Shown here: positions 48,225 through 61,024 of the stretch, in pieces
Layout of the letters: every line of letters begins with the position of its first letter
Position numbering within the stretch: position 1 is the first letter of the stretch
Origin: Paraescarpia echinospica
Lineage: Eukaryota; Annelida; Polychaeta; Sabellida; Siboglinidae
DNA: 64,000 bases
Assembly: GCA_020002185.1 (NCBI GenBank)
Contig: CM034544.1
Span: 31,367,285-31,431,284, forward strand
Reading direction: 5' to 3'
Made by a program: the position numbers and the translations under genes
Notes under the pieces: model-generated
The model's database searches: none
Told to the model about the DNA's origin: nothing
Seen by the model: the letters and a program-made list of their open reading frames with translations, nothing else

Positions 48225-49835
48225 TCTAATAAACACATCTCAAAGAGACCCTCCCACACCGGTGGAAACTGAGAAAGTGATCAACCTCCTACCAAACAGA
48301 AAAGCCGCTGACATCTACAAGGCTAAAGGCCAGTGCCTCGCAAAAAAATCACATAACTTTTTTAGTCCATGTGGGAGCAAGAAACCATTCTTCAAGTGTA
48401 CCAAGATGCCTCTATTGTTCACTTTTACAAGCAGAAAGGAAATGACAAGTCTGTGATAATCACCGGGGAACCTCACTTCTCTCGATTGCTGGTAAAATCT
48501 TTGCCAGAATCCATTTGAATCGCCTAGTGGAGCATGTTGATCATGACTTGCTACCAGAGAGCAAATGCGGCTTCAGGAAACGACGGGGAACCATCGACAT
48601 GGTGTTTTCTGCCAGGCAAGTTCAAGAGAAATGCCAAGAACATAATGTGAACTTCTACACCAACTCCATCGTCCTCCCCAAAGCTTCAATACCGTCAGCC
48701 GGGATGGTATGTGGAAAACCATGGAGGAATATGGCTGCCCATCAACCTAGTTCGGCAATTCCACGACGGCATGTTTGAGCGTGTCCGTGAAGGCGGAGAG
48801 TTGTCTGACTCGTTTCCAGTCACCGATGGAATCGTGTGTGATGGCGCCAACTCTCTTTAGCAAGATGTTTTCTGCTATGCTCAATGACGCCTTTCAAAAC
48901 GATGTCCATGGAATAAAAATCAGATATCGTACATATGGAAAACTGTTCAAATCTTAATCAACTCCGGGCAAAAACCAGTGTTGAGATAGACCCTGTCCGT
49001 GACTTCTTGTTTACCGATGATTGCGGACTGAATGCAGGATCACAGTCTGACATGCAGCAAAGCATGGACCTGTTTTCCTATGCATGTGATAATTTTGGTC
49101 TGCGGATAAGCACAAAGAAGACTGAAGTGATGTACCAGCCTGCTTCAGGAAAGCCGTACCTCGAGCCAGAGATAACTGCGAAACCCCAAAACGTGATTGC
49201 TGTGAACAAGTTCATTTACCTTGGGAGTACACTCTTTCTGGTTGTCCACATTGATGATGAAACAAATGCAAGGATTGTCAAAGCAAGTGTGGCACTTGGC
49301 AGGCTCCGCATACCAGCTTTGGAGCGTAGAGGAATACGTCTGCGGACAAAACTGAAAGCATACAGAGCGATTGTGATTCCATCACTACTCTACGTGAGCG
49401 AACATGGACTGTGTACCAGCGCCATGCCAAAAACCTACACCACTTTCACATGAGCTGTCTACAAAAGTTGCTGAAAATCAAGTGGCAGAACATAGTTCCA
49501 GACATCGAGGTGCTCTCCCAGGCTGCCTTGTCAAGTGTATACGCCGTGCTGACGCTGACACAGCTAAGGTGGGCTGGCCATGTGGTCAAATTGCCAGACA
49601 CTCGTCTTCCAAAGAGGGTGCTCTTGTGTGAACTGACAAACGGGACCCGCTCTCGCGGAGAACAAAATAAACGATATAAGGGCACACTAAACACATCCCT
49701 CAATAATTTCAATATGCCCCATGACTGTTGGGAGAAACCTTAGCGCAGCGAAACAAAAATTACACTGGCAGTCGGCGATGATGAAATGTGGTCTACTTCG
49801 CTTCGCAAAAAACGAACACCAACATTGTGTGTGTG
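48225..49835 (+). pseudogene. LINE ORF2 reverse transcriptase, nearly complete but broken
   Basis: In order, across several frames: 'VETEKVINLLPNRKAADIYK' (RT thumb start), 'SLLSIAGKIFARIHLNRLVE', 'LLPESKCGFRKRRGTIDMVF', a 'SFNTVSRDGMWKTMEEYGCP' block (motif A region), 'LVRQFHDGMFERVREGGEL', 'TLFSKMFSAMLNDAFQNDV', and 'DFLFTDDCGL' (motif C, F/YADD changed to FTDD). Then come 'FGLRISTKKTEVMYQP', 'NKFIYLGSTL', 'VIPSLLYVSE' and, after a frameshift near 49405, 'VYQRHAKNLHHFHMSCLQKL' through 'QLRWAGHVVKLPD' and 'RYKGTLNTSLNNF'. The C-terminal codons fade into GGT/TG repeats near 49840. The AP endonuclease is absent. A stop at about 48859 and at least four frameshifts make it inactive. Confidence 0.87.
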
Positions 49836-49842
49836 GTGTAGT

Positions 49843-50102
<260 letters not shown>

Positions 50103-51600
50103 AAAGAACGTAACCTAACCCCAACACAGAGAGGACGACCAAAGGTAAATCAAATATGACACCGGGATCAAAACTAACCTGCAACCACGATGCGACGGGC
50201 AGAACGTAATGTAAAATGCACAGTAATAAGTGTCATACATGAAACAATCAGACGGAACGCATCCGACGTTGCTGTTTATTACAGGTATTTTTATATGATC
50301 ACACTGAGTAGTTAAGAATATATCTGTTTTAATGCAATTTATACCGTTTTACATGCCACACATGTTTGTACGCACATAACCCTAGTTGGTTTTACATTTT
50401 CTTGTATGCGAGCACGGATATATGTGCGTTAGCATGCGCCAATTCATCGGATTCCAACTAAGCCCCCGAGTAAATGTCAAACGCATTTGAATAATCCATA
50501 ATTATTTGCAATCATTTTTGGAAATGAATGTCCATCGTCTGGGGGCGTTGAGGCCATCGCCAGCAGCAAACGCCGTCGACCTCTGTCATCGGCAAACTCA
50601 CGCGGCGAGACACCGAGGGGACGTGTCAATAGTAACTGAGAGGGAACGCTTCAATAACAGCTGAGAGAGAGAGAGGCCGTGTGAACAGCAACTGACATCG
50701 AGGGGACGTGTGAACAGCAACTAACACCGAGGGGCCGTGTGAACAGCAACTGACACCGAGTGGACGTATGAACAGCAACTGACACCGTGTGTCAGCATAC
50801 AGTGTTACGTTAAATATAATTTCGTGGTGTCAACTGTTTCATTTTAAGAACACCAAGGTAAGAAAGGCGCGGACAACGGATGTTTCTGTTGCAGATGTCT
50901 CATTCAGCAGGAAAGCCAGTGCTTTAGACGGAACACGGTTAATACGAATCAAATCTGGTCGTTTTTTTTCCCGCTGACATCTCAGACAGAAGGATCCTTC
51001 TCGGGGCAGCTATATGATCACCTCTTCCGCTGTGATATTTGCGAGTGTCGTCTGTTTTTGGATTTTGATCCTGTTCGTGGCATTAGGGCTTTACTTCGCG
51101 ACTTTACGATGACATCTTTAGCAGTTATGTTTCCAAGTGTGGCATCTGTTTCGTGCTGCAAATGTCATGTGGAGACAATGTTGCTGACAGTTGATGTACC
51201 ACTTTTTTAAACTGAGGTTTACAGAACTGAGCATTACAGATACTTACTAATATTTAAATGTTTTATGCCGCCGAACCATGATTGTTGATACGACGCACTA
51301 CACAATAATTCGCTCAATTTTCGGACTTCGATCAGATACGCATAGCCAATTTGTGTGTTCTGAACATCGATATGTAATGTACGCGATGGTGACTGTTATA
51401 GGCAACAATACATGTAGTGCTGCACTGTGTGCGACAGGTGCAACAGGTTATTGCGGACAGCCAGTATTACAATGGGTTAGAATGTAATCGAGTTATTGAC
51501 GTACGTGAAAAATTTAAACGATGTAACATGACTTGCAAATGATCTGACACATTGTTACTAATTTGTTTAATAAATATATATGTTTTTTTTCTTCGAATAC
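50103..51600. other. No gene; short 29-bp tandem repeats at 50620-50790
   Basis: Four or five units built on 'ggggccgtgtgaacagcaac' plus 'tgacaccga' occur at about 50620-50790, the first ones diverged. Otherwise there is no coding signal. Confidence 0.55.
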
Positions 51601-51606
51601 GGCAAT

Positions 51607-51607
51607 A

Positions 51608-51644
<37 letters not shown>

Positions 51645-51669
51645 ATATCTATCTATCTATCTATCTATC

Positions 51670-51707
<38 letters not shown>

Positions 51708-51712
51708 TATAA
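51607..51712. repeat. (ATCT)n then (TA)n microsatellite
   Basis: About 60 bp of ATCT followed by TA alternation. Confidence 0.95.
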
Positions 51713-52876
51713 TCTTCACCTTGCCCAATTTCCTTGTCATAGTTCTGTTGTGTTTGTCTGTTGAAATAACAAAGGATCCACCCTCGTCGCCCGCTTGCCT
51801 CGCCACCGTCGAGGTCAAGATCGATTATATTGTATCCTACTCAAGGATATTCGTCTGACGTATATGTTCCTGTTTGAGCCACGATATTAGTAGGTCAATT
51901 TATACGTACCAATACCAGTGTATGATTAGGTCAGATACTAGTGGTTTTGACACATCAGTGGCGGATGCCAACCAGAACATGCTTCCTTATTTACCTTTCA
52001 GTTCTACGTACACGGCAGCGCGGGCGCATTCGTGCCGAATGTTCTAGTTTCAAGACACCAACAACTGGGAACAAGGATTGCTTAAAGCATGGTTTCGAAA
52101 CACACCCAGAAGATAAAATACGAATTGTTGCACTTAACACATAATGGCATGCACCGATTGATGGAGATTATGCAGTCGTTCTGCAGATTTACCGAACTGA
52201 TATATAGTTGTTTATTTCGCAAACGAATTCAACATTATTATCAGCATTTATTTATCTACGGAAACTGCGTCCATAATGATGCTTTGATGACAAAATGCAT
52301 TTCGATAATGTCACTTGGAATGATTGTTATTATACAATTCGTTTTCGTCATGATACGTATAAACCAGAACATATATGCTGCTAGTATTTTACAGAAACTG
52401 GTTGTGCGTTGATGACGCTGAACAGTCATGCGGAGTGGACAACGAAGGATCATATGTGTCGGCGGTTGTCTCCGGCATTGCTCATACGGACGCTTTGAAG
52501 CTGACTCAGGTTGTGAATAATAATAATAAGAAGAATAAATTTATTATTATTTGCAACTTTTCAGTTGGATTGTACATACATTCACCATGAAATCCCCAAA
52601 TCTACACAAGTGTCATGGCTGTTACAAGACGACACAACATTATGTTACAATGCTCATAAAACATGTACGTAATAAAATTAACGCAACACTAAATATACTG
52701 TTAAGTAAATTACATAAAATCGCCCCATGAACGCAACTCACCCAATTTTAGGCGCTTTATATTAAAACGTGTACATTATCATTGCATTACTATCTTTCAT
52801 TAAAAATAAGATATTTTAAATACACTAGAATTAAATTATTTAGTTTAAATATTAAAACTGGCTGTAAAGACATACA
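51713..52876. other. No gene recognised
   Basis: Open frames (51941-52144, 52089-52412) have no family motifs. A short (AAT)n run lies near 52515-52550. Confidence 0.5.
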
Positions 52877-55400
52877 CTACAACCATTCAGTGTTCTGGCA
52901 GTGTACTAAACACCATAGAATTAATAAGTTTTTGTAGCGATTTGTGTTCGCCATTGGGATGGGTAACTCGTTGAATGATCTTAGTGTATATGGCACATTT
53001 CGAGTATTTGATAGTAGCGCATTCAGTTTGTGGTCGCTACGCTTCATTTTAGCCAAACACGTTTTACACAATTCATTGCGTGTATCGTGCAGCGTTTGTA
53101 AGTTTACCATCTCCAGAATATCCTTGTACAAATAACCAGGAAATACAGTTTTGAGACACTTTTTTTAAATAATTATCTCGATGTTGTCGAATAAGTATTT
53201 AGGCAAGTTCATGTGCCATACCGGGCAAGCATATTCAACTACTGGTCAAATCACAGATACATATTTTCTAACCAAACGATTTTGGTTGATACCAGCACGT
53301 TCCAACAGATAGATCATACACACTCTCTTTCCTGCCTTTGAAAAACTAGTTCATCTACATGTGCATTCCAACTTAAATCCGATAATATAATTACACCGAG
53401 AACTTTTGCTTGAGTAACTCTCTCAATATCTGTCCCATTTATATAAATAGACAGCAGAGATTCTACAAATGTTCTATCTTTACCGAAACATACAACCAGT
53501 TCTGTTGTCTTATTCGTATTGATGCGCACGTCATTATTACTAGACCATCTCAGTAATGTTGGCAGAATCCTGTATAACATATATTATACTTCGATTGCAT
53601 ATTTCAAATATGGTGCAATCGTCATATTTAAAGATAGGACAAGCTGTTTGCAAATCTTTGATATGAACCGCAAAGTGTTTTGGTCCTGACAAAGTTCCGT
53701 GGGGAACATCCCCATTAGGGTAGCCTGGCTTTGACACAGCGTCGCGGATTTTTACTCTCTGTTCACGGTCTAGTAGAAACGCCGTCACCCATCGGACCAG
53801 GTGTGCTGGTAGTTCCATTTCAATAACTTTCTGCATTAGTATATAATGGTTAATTAGATCAAGTGCTTTGCTGTAGTCGATAAATTGCACTCGTACAAAA
53901 TTGCCGGTTACATCGGTGGTTTCGTACCGTTTGTGGAGCATTCTAACACGAGCGTCCGTGTTGCCAATCCCTACCATACTTCCAAACTGCTTGTCGTCTA
54001 TTTGTGGTTTAACATCAATGTCGACCCACTTTAGCACTAGAGAATCAAAAACTTTAGAATTGGTGTAAGCGATGTAGGTCTAATGTCATTTTCAACTGTC
54101 ACTGGAGGGTGGTTCTTTGACTACTGAATGACGGTTGCTGATTTCCAAAATTTTGGCAATACACCTTCCCTGAGCGAGATGTTGAATATTGCAGTGACCG
54201 GTGCCGCAAGAAGGTGCGAACAGTTTTTCAAAGCCCATGGTGGTATATCGTCCGGACACGTGGGATTGTTCACTTTGACCTGAATAAGTGCCATCTCAGT
54301 GTCAGTCGCGCTAATGGTGAATTCAGCTGGCAGTGGTTCCTTAATGTCAAAGAAGACTGCAATCTCACTCACCGACCGACACGAAGAACGCATTCATGGA
54401 GTTAACTAAGCTGTCTACATATCCACATGTAACTTTATTTGCCAGCCCCAGCATCTTGTTGCGACTACCAGATTCGTGTTCCATGAGTGACATCAAAAGG
54501 TTCTTATATAGCGCAGTATCCAGTTCTCAGGACTGCTCAAAGCGCTTTACTCCCTGGTAGACCTGTTCAATCGAACACCATCTCGACTTCTATGGGAAGC
54601 ATTCAGCCACGCTGCAATTAATGCGCGAAGACTATTCGTACACAAATATCCACCACTGTCCATAGCCAGGTGGATATTTGTTCATGTGGTTTCACCAGTC
54701 GCGTGACGATGTTTCCTCAATTGATGCTATTTTAGAATGATGGAACTGGTGTGGTAATGTAGGCGCTGTGCGATTAACTAAATTCAGGAGTTTATGGCCC
54801 ATTCCGTGTCACCTGCCTTGCGAGCACGTTGCTTTTGTCTAATAAGGTGTCGGAAGCCATTTGTGACCCACGGTTTGTCTGTGCTGTGACGTGACACACT
54901 CTTGTAAGGTATCCAGTAAATGGTCCATGGTTTCTTGGAAGAGATTAAACTGTTCCTCGCACGTAGCCAATGTGTGCATCTACTCACATCTGATCTGTGA
55001 CAGGGCCGAAGTGAACAATGCTCGTTCGTTGTTACCCATGCGCCCGGTAACGGTATACTGAATCATGCCCGTGTCAAGTGTTAGGAACCACGATGGGACC
55101 AGTAAGACCATCTTGTGGTCTGATGTTCCCAATTCATCAACCACTGTCGGATAGCCGGACACAGGTGACATGTTATACCACATTTTGTCCAATATTGCAT
55201 AATTGCGCGTGGCTGTCTTAATAAGCTGCTAGCATCCATAATGTGTTCGTAAAACGTGTCCTTGAATTGATAAAATCCCCACTTATAATGACACCGTAAT
55301 CTGGGCTTCATCGCAAAACTGTGTTCATACTAGTTATCAAGTACTCTCGAATAGAGCAATGCCATCGGTTTTGTTTTAAGACTGAAGTGACGTTACTAGC
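52877..55400 (-). pseudogene. CR1/Jockey-like LINE ORF2, endonuclease end to C-terminus
   Basis: Right to left on the minus strand: 'DYGVIISGDF' then 'QFKDTFYEHIMDASSLL' (AP-endonuclease GDFN region, frameshifted); 'LGTSDHKMVLL' and 'NNERALFTSALSQIRCE' (endonuclease end and linker); 'RHSTDKPWVTNGFRHLIRQK'. A SINE insertion follows. Then 'NNPTCPDDIPPWALKNCSHL', 'FVRVQFIDYSKALDLINHYI' (motif A), 'EQRVKIRDAV' with a degraded motif B, and 'CPIFKYDDCTIF' (motif C with a residue lost from Y-x-DD). Next are 'TQAKVLGVIILSDLSWNAHV', 'PVVEYACPVWH' and a conserved C-terminus ending at 52877-52879. Many stops and frameshifts. The N-terminal endonuclease is missing beyond about 55400. Confidence 0.85.
54487..54692 (-). 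mobile_element. SINE family A fragment inserted in the LINE
   Basis: Plus-strand words 'ttcttatatagcgcagtatc', 'aggactgctcaaagcgcttt', 'ctgttcaatcgaacaccat' and 'gctgcaattaatgcgcg' match the SINE copies at 41.8 and 57.8 kb. It splits the LINE between the linker (54784-54987) and the RT (54121-54393), so it inserted later. The tRNA-like head is missing. Confidence 0.82.
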
Positions 55401-55865
55401 CGCCACATTGACGAGGATTTGGAAAATAAGGAAAAAGGAGAAGAGAGTGAATGATTGATTGGGGCATACAAGACATTAGAATTGTCATGCTGAACCAGCA
55501 GGACTGACTTAAAGTTCGTTGTCGTCTATCAGTTGTACTACTACTGAAGAAACAGACAAAAAGTGAAAGGACACAGTGCGAGAAACTCGCTCCTGACCGA
55601 AGTAGTCAAAATGGACATCGTTACTAATCTGACCAGATATCAATGAATCACAAAGATGACGAAGTCTTGGCATACGTCACCAATGAACAAGATATAAATC
55701 GATCAAATCGTCTTCGAATCCATCGGAAGAACGTCCAAGACAAATGCAAGACGTTCGAACACCTTGTGCTAGACAATTCCTTGATTGTGTAGAAGCTACC
55801 AGCTTTCAGAGAGTAGTTGCGTGTATTTACCTCTCAAGAAACCTTTTTGTTTTTTCTCTACATAA
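55401..55865. other. No gene recognised
   Basis: Unassigned sequence between the LINE and the Penelope-like element; it may include the latter's 5' region. Confidence 0.4.
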
Positions 55866-55894
55866 TTTCGACCGCATCACGCGGCCTTCTTCAG
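55866..55894 (-). other. GC-rich hairpin resembling a hammerhead core
   Basis: The minus strand reads CTGAAGAA, then a stem (GGCCGC ... GCGGTC around GTGAT), then GAAA. Hammerhead ribozymes need CUGANGA-stem II-GAAA; here there is one extra A before the stem, and I could not place stem III or a GUC cleavage site. Penelope-like elements are known to carry hammerheads in their terminal repeats, and this lies just 5' of such an element, but on the opposite strand. Confidence 0.35.
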
Positions 55895-55916
55895 CAGACT
55901 GAATTTACGGTCATGT

Positions 55917-57740
55917 GTGCTGGAGCATGTCTTGCGGGAGCTCCTGCCATTTCACGGTGAATAAATTACAAGACGAGAAGGAGTCATTAGAAACGAACCT
56001 GCGTACGAGACTAACAGAAACGGAAATGGAGGAAGTGACATACTTCATTGATCATGCGCACGACACCACTTTCCGTGAAACGCGGGAAAGGCAACAACGG
56101 AAGTATGATCAAAGAAAACAACAACAAGTTGGCTAGAGTGCGGACAGTCTGCAACACGATGACCCGGATAACATCACAGGCCATTAATCTGGCGGAAAGA
56201 CAGATAGACTGGGGCGAAGTCAGTCTATTGAAGAAAGGGTTAAATTTTGCGGTTATCCCACAGAGCCTCCCCGTTAGCGATCTGATCACGGCAACATAAT
56301 TGGCATGTAAGAACATCAACGAAAAAAGCAGGGCCGACGGGTTGAGAAGTGATGTAGCCAAAGCCATGGTGAAACACAGGGCCGACGGGTTGTGAAGTGA
56401 TGTAGCCAAAGCCATGGTGAAACACAGGGCCGACGGGTTGAGAAGTGATATTACATCAGCCGCGATGAAACACAGATCCAAGCAGAACATATCTAATATA
56501 CCAGGAGGGACAAGACGATCAAGATTCTACCAGCAGACAAGGGTGGCGCAACAGTGATTAAGAAGACCACGTAATACGATGCAAAAATAGCAGGTCTTCT
56601 AGCATATGTCACCACCTATGAGAAATTGTAAAGGGATCCCATCAGACTGTACAATAGTAAACTAGTCAACACCATGAAAGAGTGAAAAAGGACCAAGACA
56701 GTATCGGACGCCCTATACCATAGGATCTACCCTACATCATAAGATAGGATCTACCCTACATCATAAGCAGTGCCAGAATTCTATGGATTGCCTAAGATCC
56801 ACAAGGACAACGTACCAGTAAGACCTATCTGTTCAAGTATAGGCAGAATAACGTACAAGATAGCATAGTACTTAGCCACCATTATGAGCCCACATGTTGG
56901 AAAAACTGAACATTTTGTAACAAACAGCACACAAGTTGTAAAGAAAATCGAAAAGTTGGAAGTTCCACCAGGGAAGGAAATAGCATCATTCGATGTGGCA
57001 GCCCTGTTCATTAGTACCCCATTGACTGAGGCAGTATCAGTGATCAAGGACCGATTAAACCAGGACACAACACAGAAAGACATATGTGAACTATCAGTAG
57101 ACCGGATCACCACACTGTTAGAAATATGTCTAACCACCACATATTTAAATTATAATGGAATGTTCTACAAGCAGAAGAAGGGAGCGGCCATGGGTTCACC
57201 GGTGTCCCCGATAGTGGCGAAGAAAGAGCCACCAGGGAAGCACTTCAATCCTCCAGACATCTGGTTGAGATACGAGGATGACAAGGGTTACAAGGGAGTG
57301 AAGTAGAACAGTTCACACACAATAATCTGAATTCAATGGATAACATCAAGTTCACAGTAGAACCAGAACATGACAACATGTTCTGGTTCTAGTGGTTTTT
57401 AGACTCATGTATATGTCTGAAGGACTATGGATCAACTAAGGTTAAGGTGTATTGGAAGGCAACACAAACAAACCAGGATCTGGGATTCAAACCAGCCATT
57501 AACCCTCAAACAATCAGTGGAGAGGACACTTCCAAAGGGCAGACTATTTGGTATTTAAAGAGGAGGATAAGACCAAAGAGGTGGAGCACATCAAGAAAGT
57601 TATGAAAACGAACGGTCACAAACCTTGGATGGTTAACACCACACAATTAAGGAGAACTATGGAGAATGTAAACACCAAAGCAATGACATCCAATGCCCAG
57701 AATGCGACCAACACTACATAGGAGAAACAGATAGTTTTTT
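55917..57740 (+). pseudogene. Penelope-like element: RT plus GIY-YIG endonuclease remnant
   Basis: The N-terminal region reads 'EMEEVTYFIDHAHDTTFRET', then 'EVSLLKKGLNFAVIPQSLPV', as in Penelope-like proteins, then three in-frame 16-residue repeats. The RT follows: a 'PADKGGATV'-type start (about 56530), '[20 protein letters not shown]', 'EIASFDVAALFISTPLTEAV' (motif A) and 'YKQKKGAAMGSPVSPIVA' (motif B). 'IWLRYEDD' is motif C, with the usual YVDD changed to YEDD, after an internal deletion. A later segment includes 'EVEHIKKVMKTNGHKPWMV' and then 'CPECDQHYIGETD', the YIG half of the GIY-YIG endonuclease. It has several stops and frameshifts and is truncated by or next to a SINE at 57763. Confidence 0.87.
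56330..56473. repeat. 48-bp triplication inside the Penelope-like ORF
   Basis: Units start at 56330, 56378 and 56426 ('agggccgacgggttgagaag' and on). At 48 bp each adds 16 codons in frame (KHRADGLRSDVAKAMV). The middle copy carries a TGA and the third has diverged. Confidence 0.9.
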
Positions 57741-57762
57741 CGGGGTCTACCGTGTGTTTTAT

Positions 57763-58062
57763 ATTAAAGGTAATAGTCCTTAGGACTGCTCAATGCGTTT
57801 TACATTTTACTGCCTGGAAGGCCTGTTCAATCGACGACTTCCTAGACTTATCTTCGAAGAACTCAGCATTGCTGCAATTAATGCGCTAAAATTATTCGTA
57901 CACAAATACCCACCACAGTATATAACCAGGTATTCATTCATAGTTAATTGGTGCAACGTGAAGTGAACAGACGTGCTCAAGGTTCGATGTAGCAGCACAG
58001 GATTCGAATCCATGTCCTCTAGGTCGAGAGTCCGACGCTGTATATTCACTGCGCCCATGTGC
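57763..58062 (-). mobile_element. SINE family A, nearly full copy, minus strand
   Basis: Head with 'ggattcgaatcc' B box (plus-strand reading, about 57996-58010), body 'gctgcaattaatgcgc' and 'ccagtatataacc'-like words, tail 'ccttaggactgctcaatgcg' at the left. It abuts the end of the Penelope-like remnant. Confidence 0.85.
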
Positions 58063-58626
58063 TCCACATATTTAGTGGAATTGCTCATTCTACGAATCGA
58101 TCATGTCGTGCTGAATATATTTAAATTATATTGTGGCAAGCTGTTTTTTTAGATTTATAGCTGTATATAAAACTGGGCAATTTAGATGACGCATTCTCGG
58201 ACACACGTTTTTGAGTCGTACGTAATATGTCAATATAAAAATGATCGTTCGGTTGACTAGGTCTTTGAGGAACGTCTCAGCTGCTGCCGCTGGGTACTAA
58301 TCCTGGTTCCTCTTATCGACCGCTCCTCGCAAAATGTGATTGAGAAAACATTACATTTGTGTGTCCTGTTCAGCAGATGATATGATACGTAATTTATCGT
58401 CAGACTCACCTTGTACTTGAAAATGGACAATTGTATTATGCTGTCTTAGCGCAGACTGATGATTTCATACGATTGTCATTGCATGTATACATATGTGCAC
58501 ACACACGCACGCACGCACACACTCACACATACACACATACACTTCATTTACTTCTTAGTACTGTGAATGATGACCAGGGTTGGCTTGTGCATACATACAA
58601 ATAAATTAATATATATGACGTGTATG

Positions 58627-58628
<2 letters not shown>
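58063..58628. other. No gene; short (CA)n/(CGCA)n run near 58495-58545
   Basis: No coding signal. Confidence 0.5.

Positions 58629-58698
<70 letters not shown>
58629..58698. repeat. (TG)n microsatellite
   Basis: About 70 bp of pure TG. Confidence 0.97.
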
Positions 58699-58699
<1 letters not shown>

Positions 58700-59105
58700 G
58701 TAGGACCGGAGTAGTCGGTCGACGTAAAGAACAGGAATCCCACTTATATGGTCAAAGTACGTTTGCAGAAAGAATGGCAGAAATACTTTATTATAAAATA
58801 AAATCAGCGCAATACTTCTGATTTACATAATGTGAGTGGCACCGTCGACGTACAATATAACAGTTACTACACTAGAAAATGGGCTTATTTTATGGATAAA
58901 TTAAATTATGTTGCACGAATGTCAGCTTCTGTAGCGTGACATAATGTTGCCGGAGGGCTATAGTTTACTCGAGTGCAACTCGGGTGGAGTTTCCACGTGT
59001 CGTTGTGTATGTCTTGTAGAAGCTGATTAAACTGCTTGCAGGATATTACTGTGCCTTTGCCCTCGGTTCAAGCTGTAAACATATGCTTTCTATAACAAAT
59101 ACATA
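58699..59105. other. No gene recognised
   Basis: Unique sequence with no coding motifs. Confidence 0.5.
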
Positions 59106-59378
<273 letters not shown>

Positions 59379-59382
59379 CAAA

Positions 59383-59592
59383 GTTCATTCAACTGTTTGG
59401 ATATATACCTGGCTATATATAGTGATGGATGTTTGTGTATGGCTATTCTTCGCTCATTATTTGTACCGTAATTGAAGACTGGCATAGATGTCGTGATGGT
59501 ATTTGATTGAACAGGTTTTCCAGGGAGTATAGAGTAAAACCCTTTGAACAATCGTAAGGACTTGATATTGCTTCATATAAGAACTTACCATT
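59383..59592 (+). mobile_element. SINE family A, body and tail
   Basis: Words in order: 'tacctggctatatatagtga', 'ggatgtttgtgtatgg', 'gattgaacaggttttccagg', 'gagtatagagtaaaaccctt' and 'ttcatataagaacttacc', as in the other copies. The tRNA-like head is absent; the (CA)n run lies in its place. Confidence 0.75.
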
Positions 59593-60404
59593 GTAATGTT
59601 TGTAAATATTCAAGAATGTATGTTTACTTTATATTACACCTGACTGTCCGGTTTCATCGTCTGATAATAATAATTATAGAATTATGTTGTGTTCCTCCCG
59701 AAATAATGCGTATCGATGTTGTTACGTTCCGTTCTACAGTAATTGTGTCTTTACATTAAATAATGCGGATCTGCATCACAGAAAATTATATAATATTCCA
59801 GTCTAAATTGTCAGGCTTTTATAGTTATAATATATATATTAATATAATCAAAACCAAACCTCTTTTTCGTTTCCACAATCATCATCATCATCATCATCAT
59901 CATTGTGCTGCCGTAGTGTCCCGTGGTTCGGCATTGTCCTCTGCCAGATGGTGCCTTTACTTTCCACAATAATCATCTCAAATTCCCTTTTGATATTGCA
60001 CCCTCCCGGTGGTAACATACTCGCGGCGAATTCTGGCAAATCGGATTAAATTATAAAATGTTATTGCAAGACATAATTCCATGAAAAGCGGCTGACAACG
60101 CACTACACTAGCCAGCTGCACTACGGAAGGGTAAGGTCATTGTATTTAAATTGACTCAATATTGTTAAAATATACATTTAATAAAGTTAATTGTGCACGA
60201 ATAGGTATTATTGTTTATAAATAATGTGTCTAACAAATGAAAAAAGACAAAGCTAGGAAACGTAATTGTTTGAATAATCATTATTGCTAGATTATGCATC
60301 TGATATTAGTGTAATGAACATCATATTGTGTAGTATGCACTATCGTTATATTTGAGTAATTATTAGCACAATATATATTTTCACAAAGAACGTTAATGTG
60401 TACG
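59593..60404. other. No gene; (CAT)n run at 59878-59903
   Basis: A short trinucleotide run; otherwise AT-rich unique DNA. Confidence 0.5.
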
Positions 60405-60777
60405 TACCTTCATATAGGACCCCGTGGGTACAGCGTTACAGTGTATTACACTGTCTACACTGTCTGCTCGGTATCTCTTACACCGACAGGGAAGCACCTC
60501 CGGCCGCTGGGAGCAAGATCCAGTGGGTTAGAAATATAGACCACCACTCGGTGAGTCCACGACAGGTTACACTGTTACCCCCTGTGTGGGATCTCTTACG
60601 TTCTCTGGCATAGACACCAGATAGAAGGGACCAACGGCTTTTAGAGTCTCTTCCGAAAGGCACTGGCAACGTGAGGTGAACGAAATTGCCTAAGTTTCAA
60701 AACGGCGGCAGGTGGAATCGAACAAATGTTCCCTCGATCGACAGTCCGGCGCTCTACCGCGTGACCACCGCTCCCGA
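60405..60777 (-). mobile_element. tRNA-derived SINE (family B), minus strand
   Basis: At the right end the minus strand reads a tRNA-like head (60712-60777): A-box-like 'ggtcacgcggtagagcgcc' and B-box-like 'tttgttcgattcc' at normal spacing. The body to the left contains 'aacgaaattgcctaagttt'. A decayed relative lies at 20528-20745 and a possible head fragment at 28508-28555. It is distinct from family A in head and body. Confidence 0.72.
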
Positions 60778-61024
60778 CTTAACGTTAATATAATAACAAT
60801 ATTTCTAAAATAAATTCAAAATGCATTTGCAGAGCTATGCCTAAACAGAAATATTACATTTGTATTTGAATACGATCCTTGAAAATGGCAATTACCATTA
60901 CATTTGCATATATATATATATTTGAAGTTACAGTAAAATCCGTCGACATGCATTTGTTAACAAGCCTGTGACCGGTTTGATGATGCGGCTAAGAACGTTC
61001 TAAACGCTAAAATGATTGTCTTAA

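Noticed and set aside
60712..60777. Functional tRNA gene
   Set aside because: A and B boxes are present but the acceptor stem does not pair, and it continues into a SINE body.
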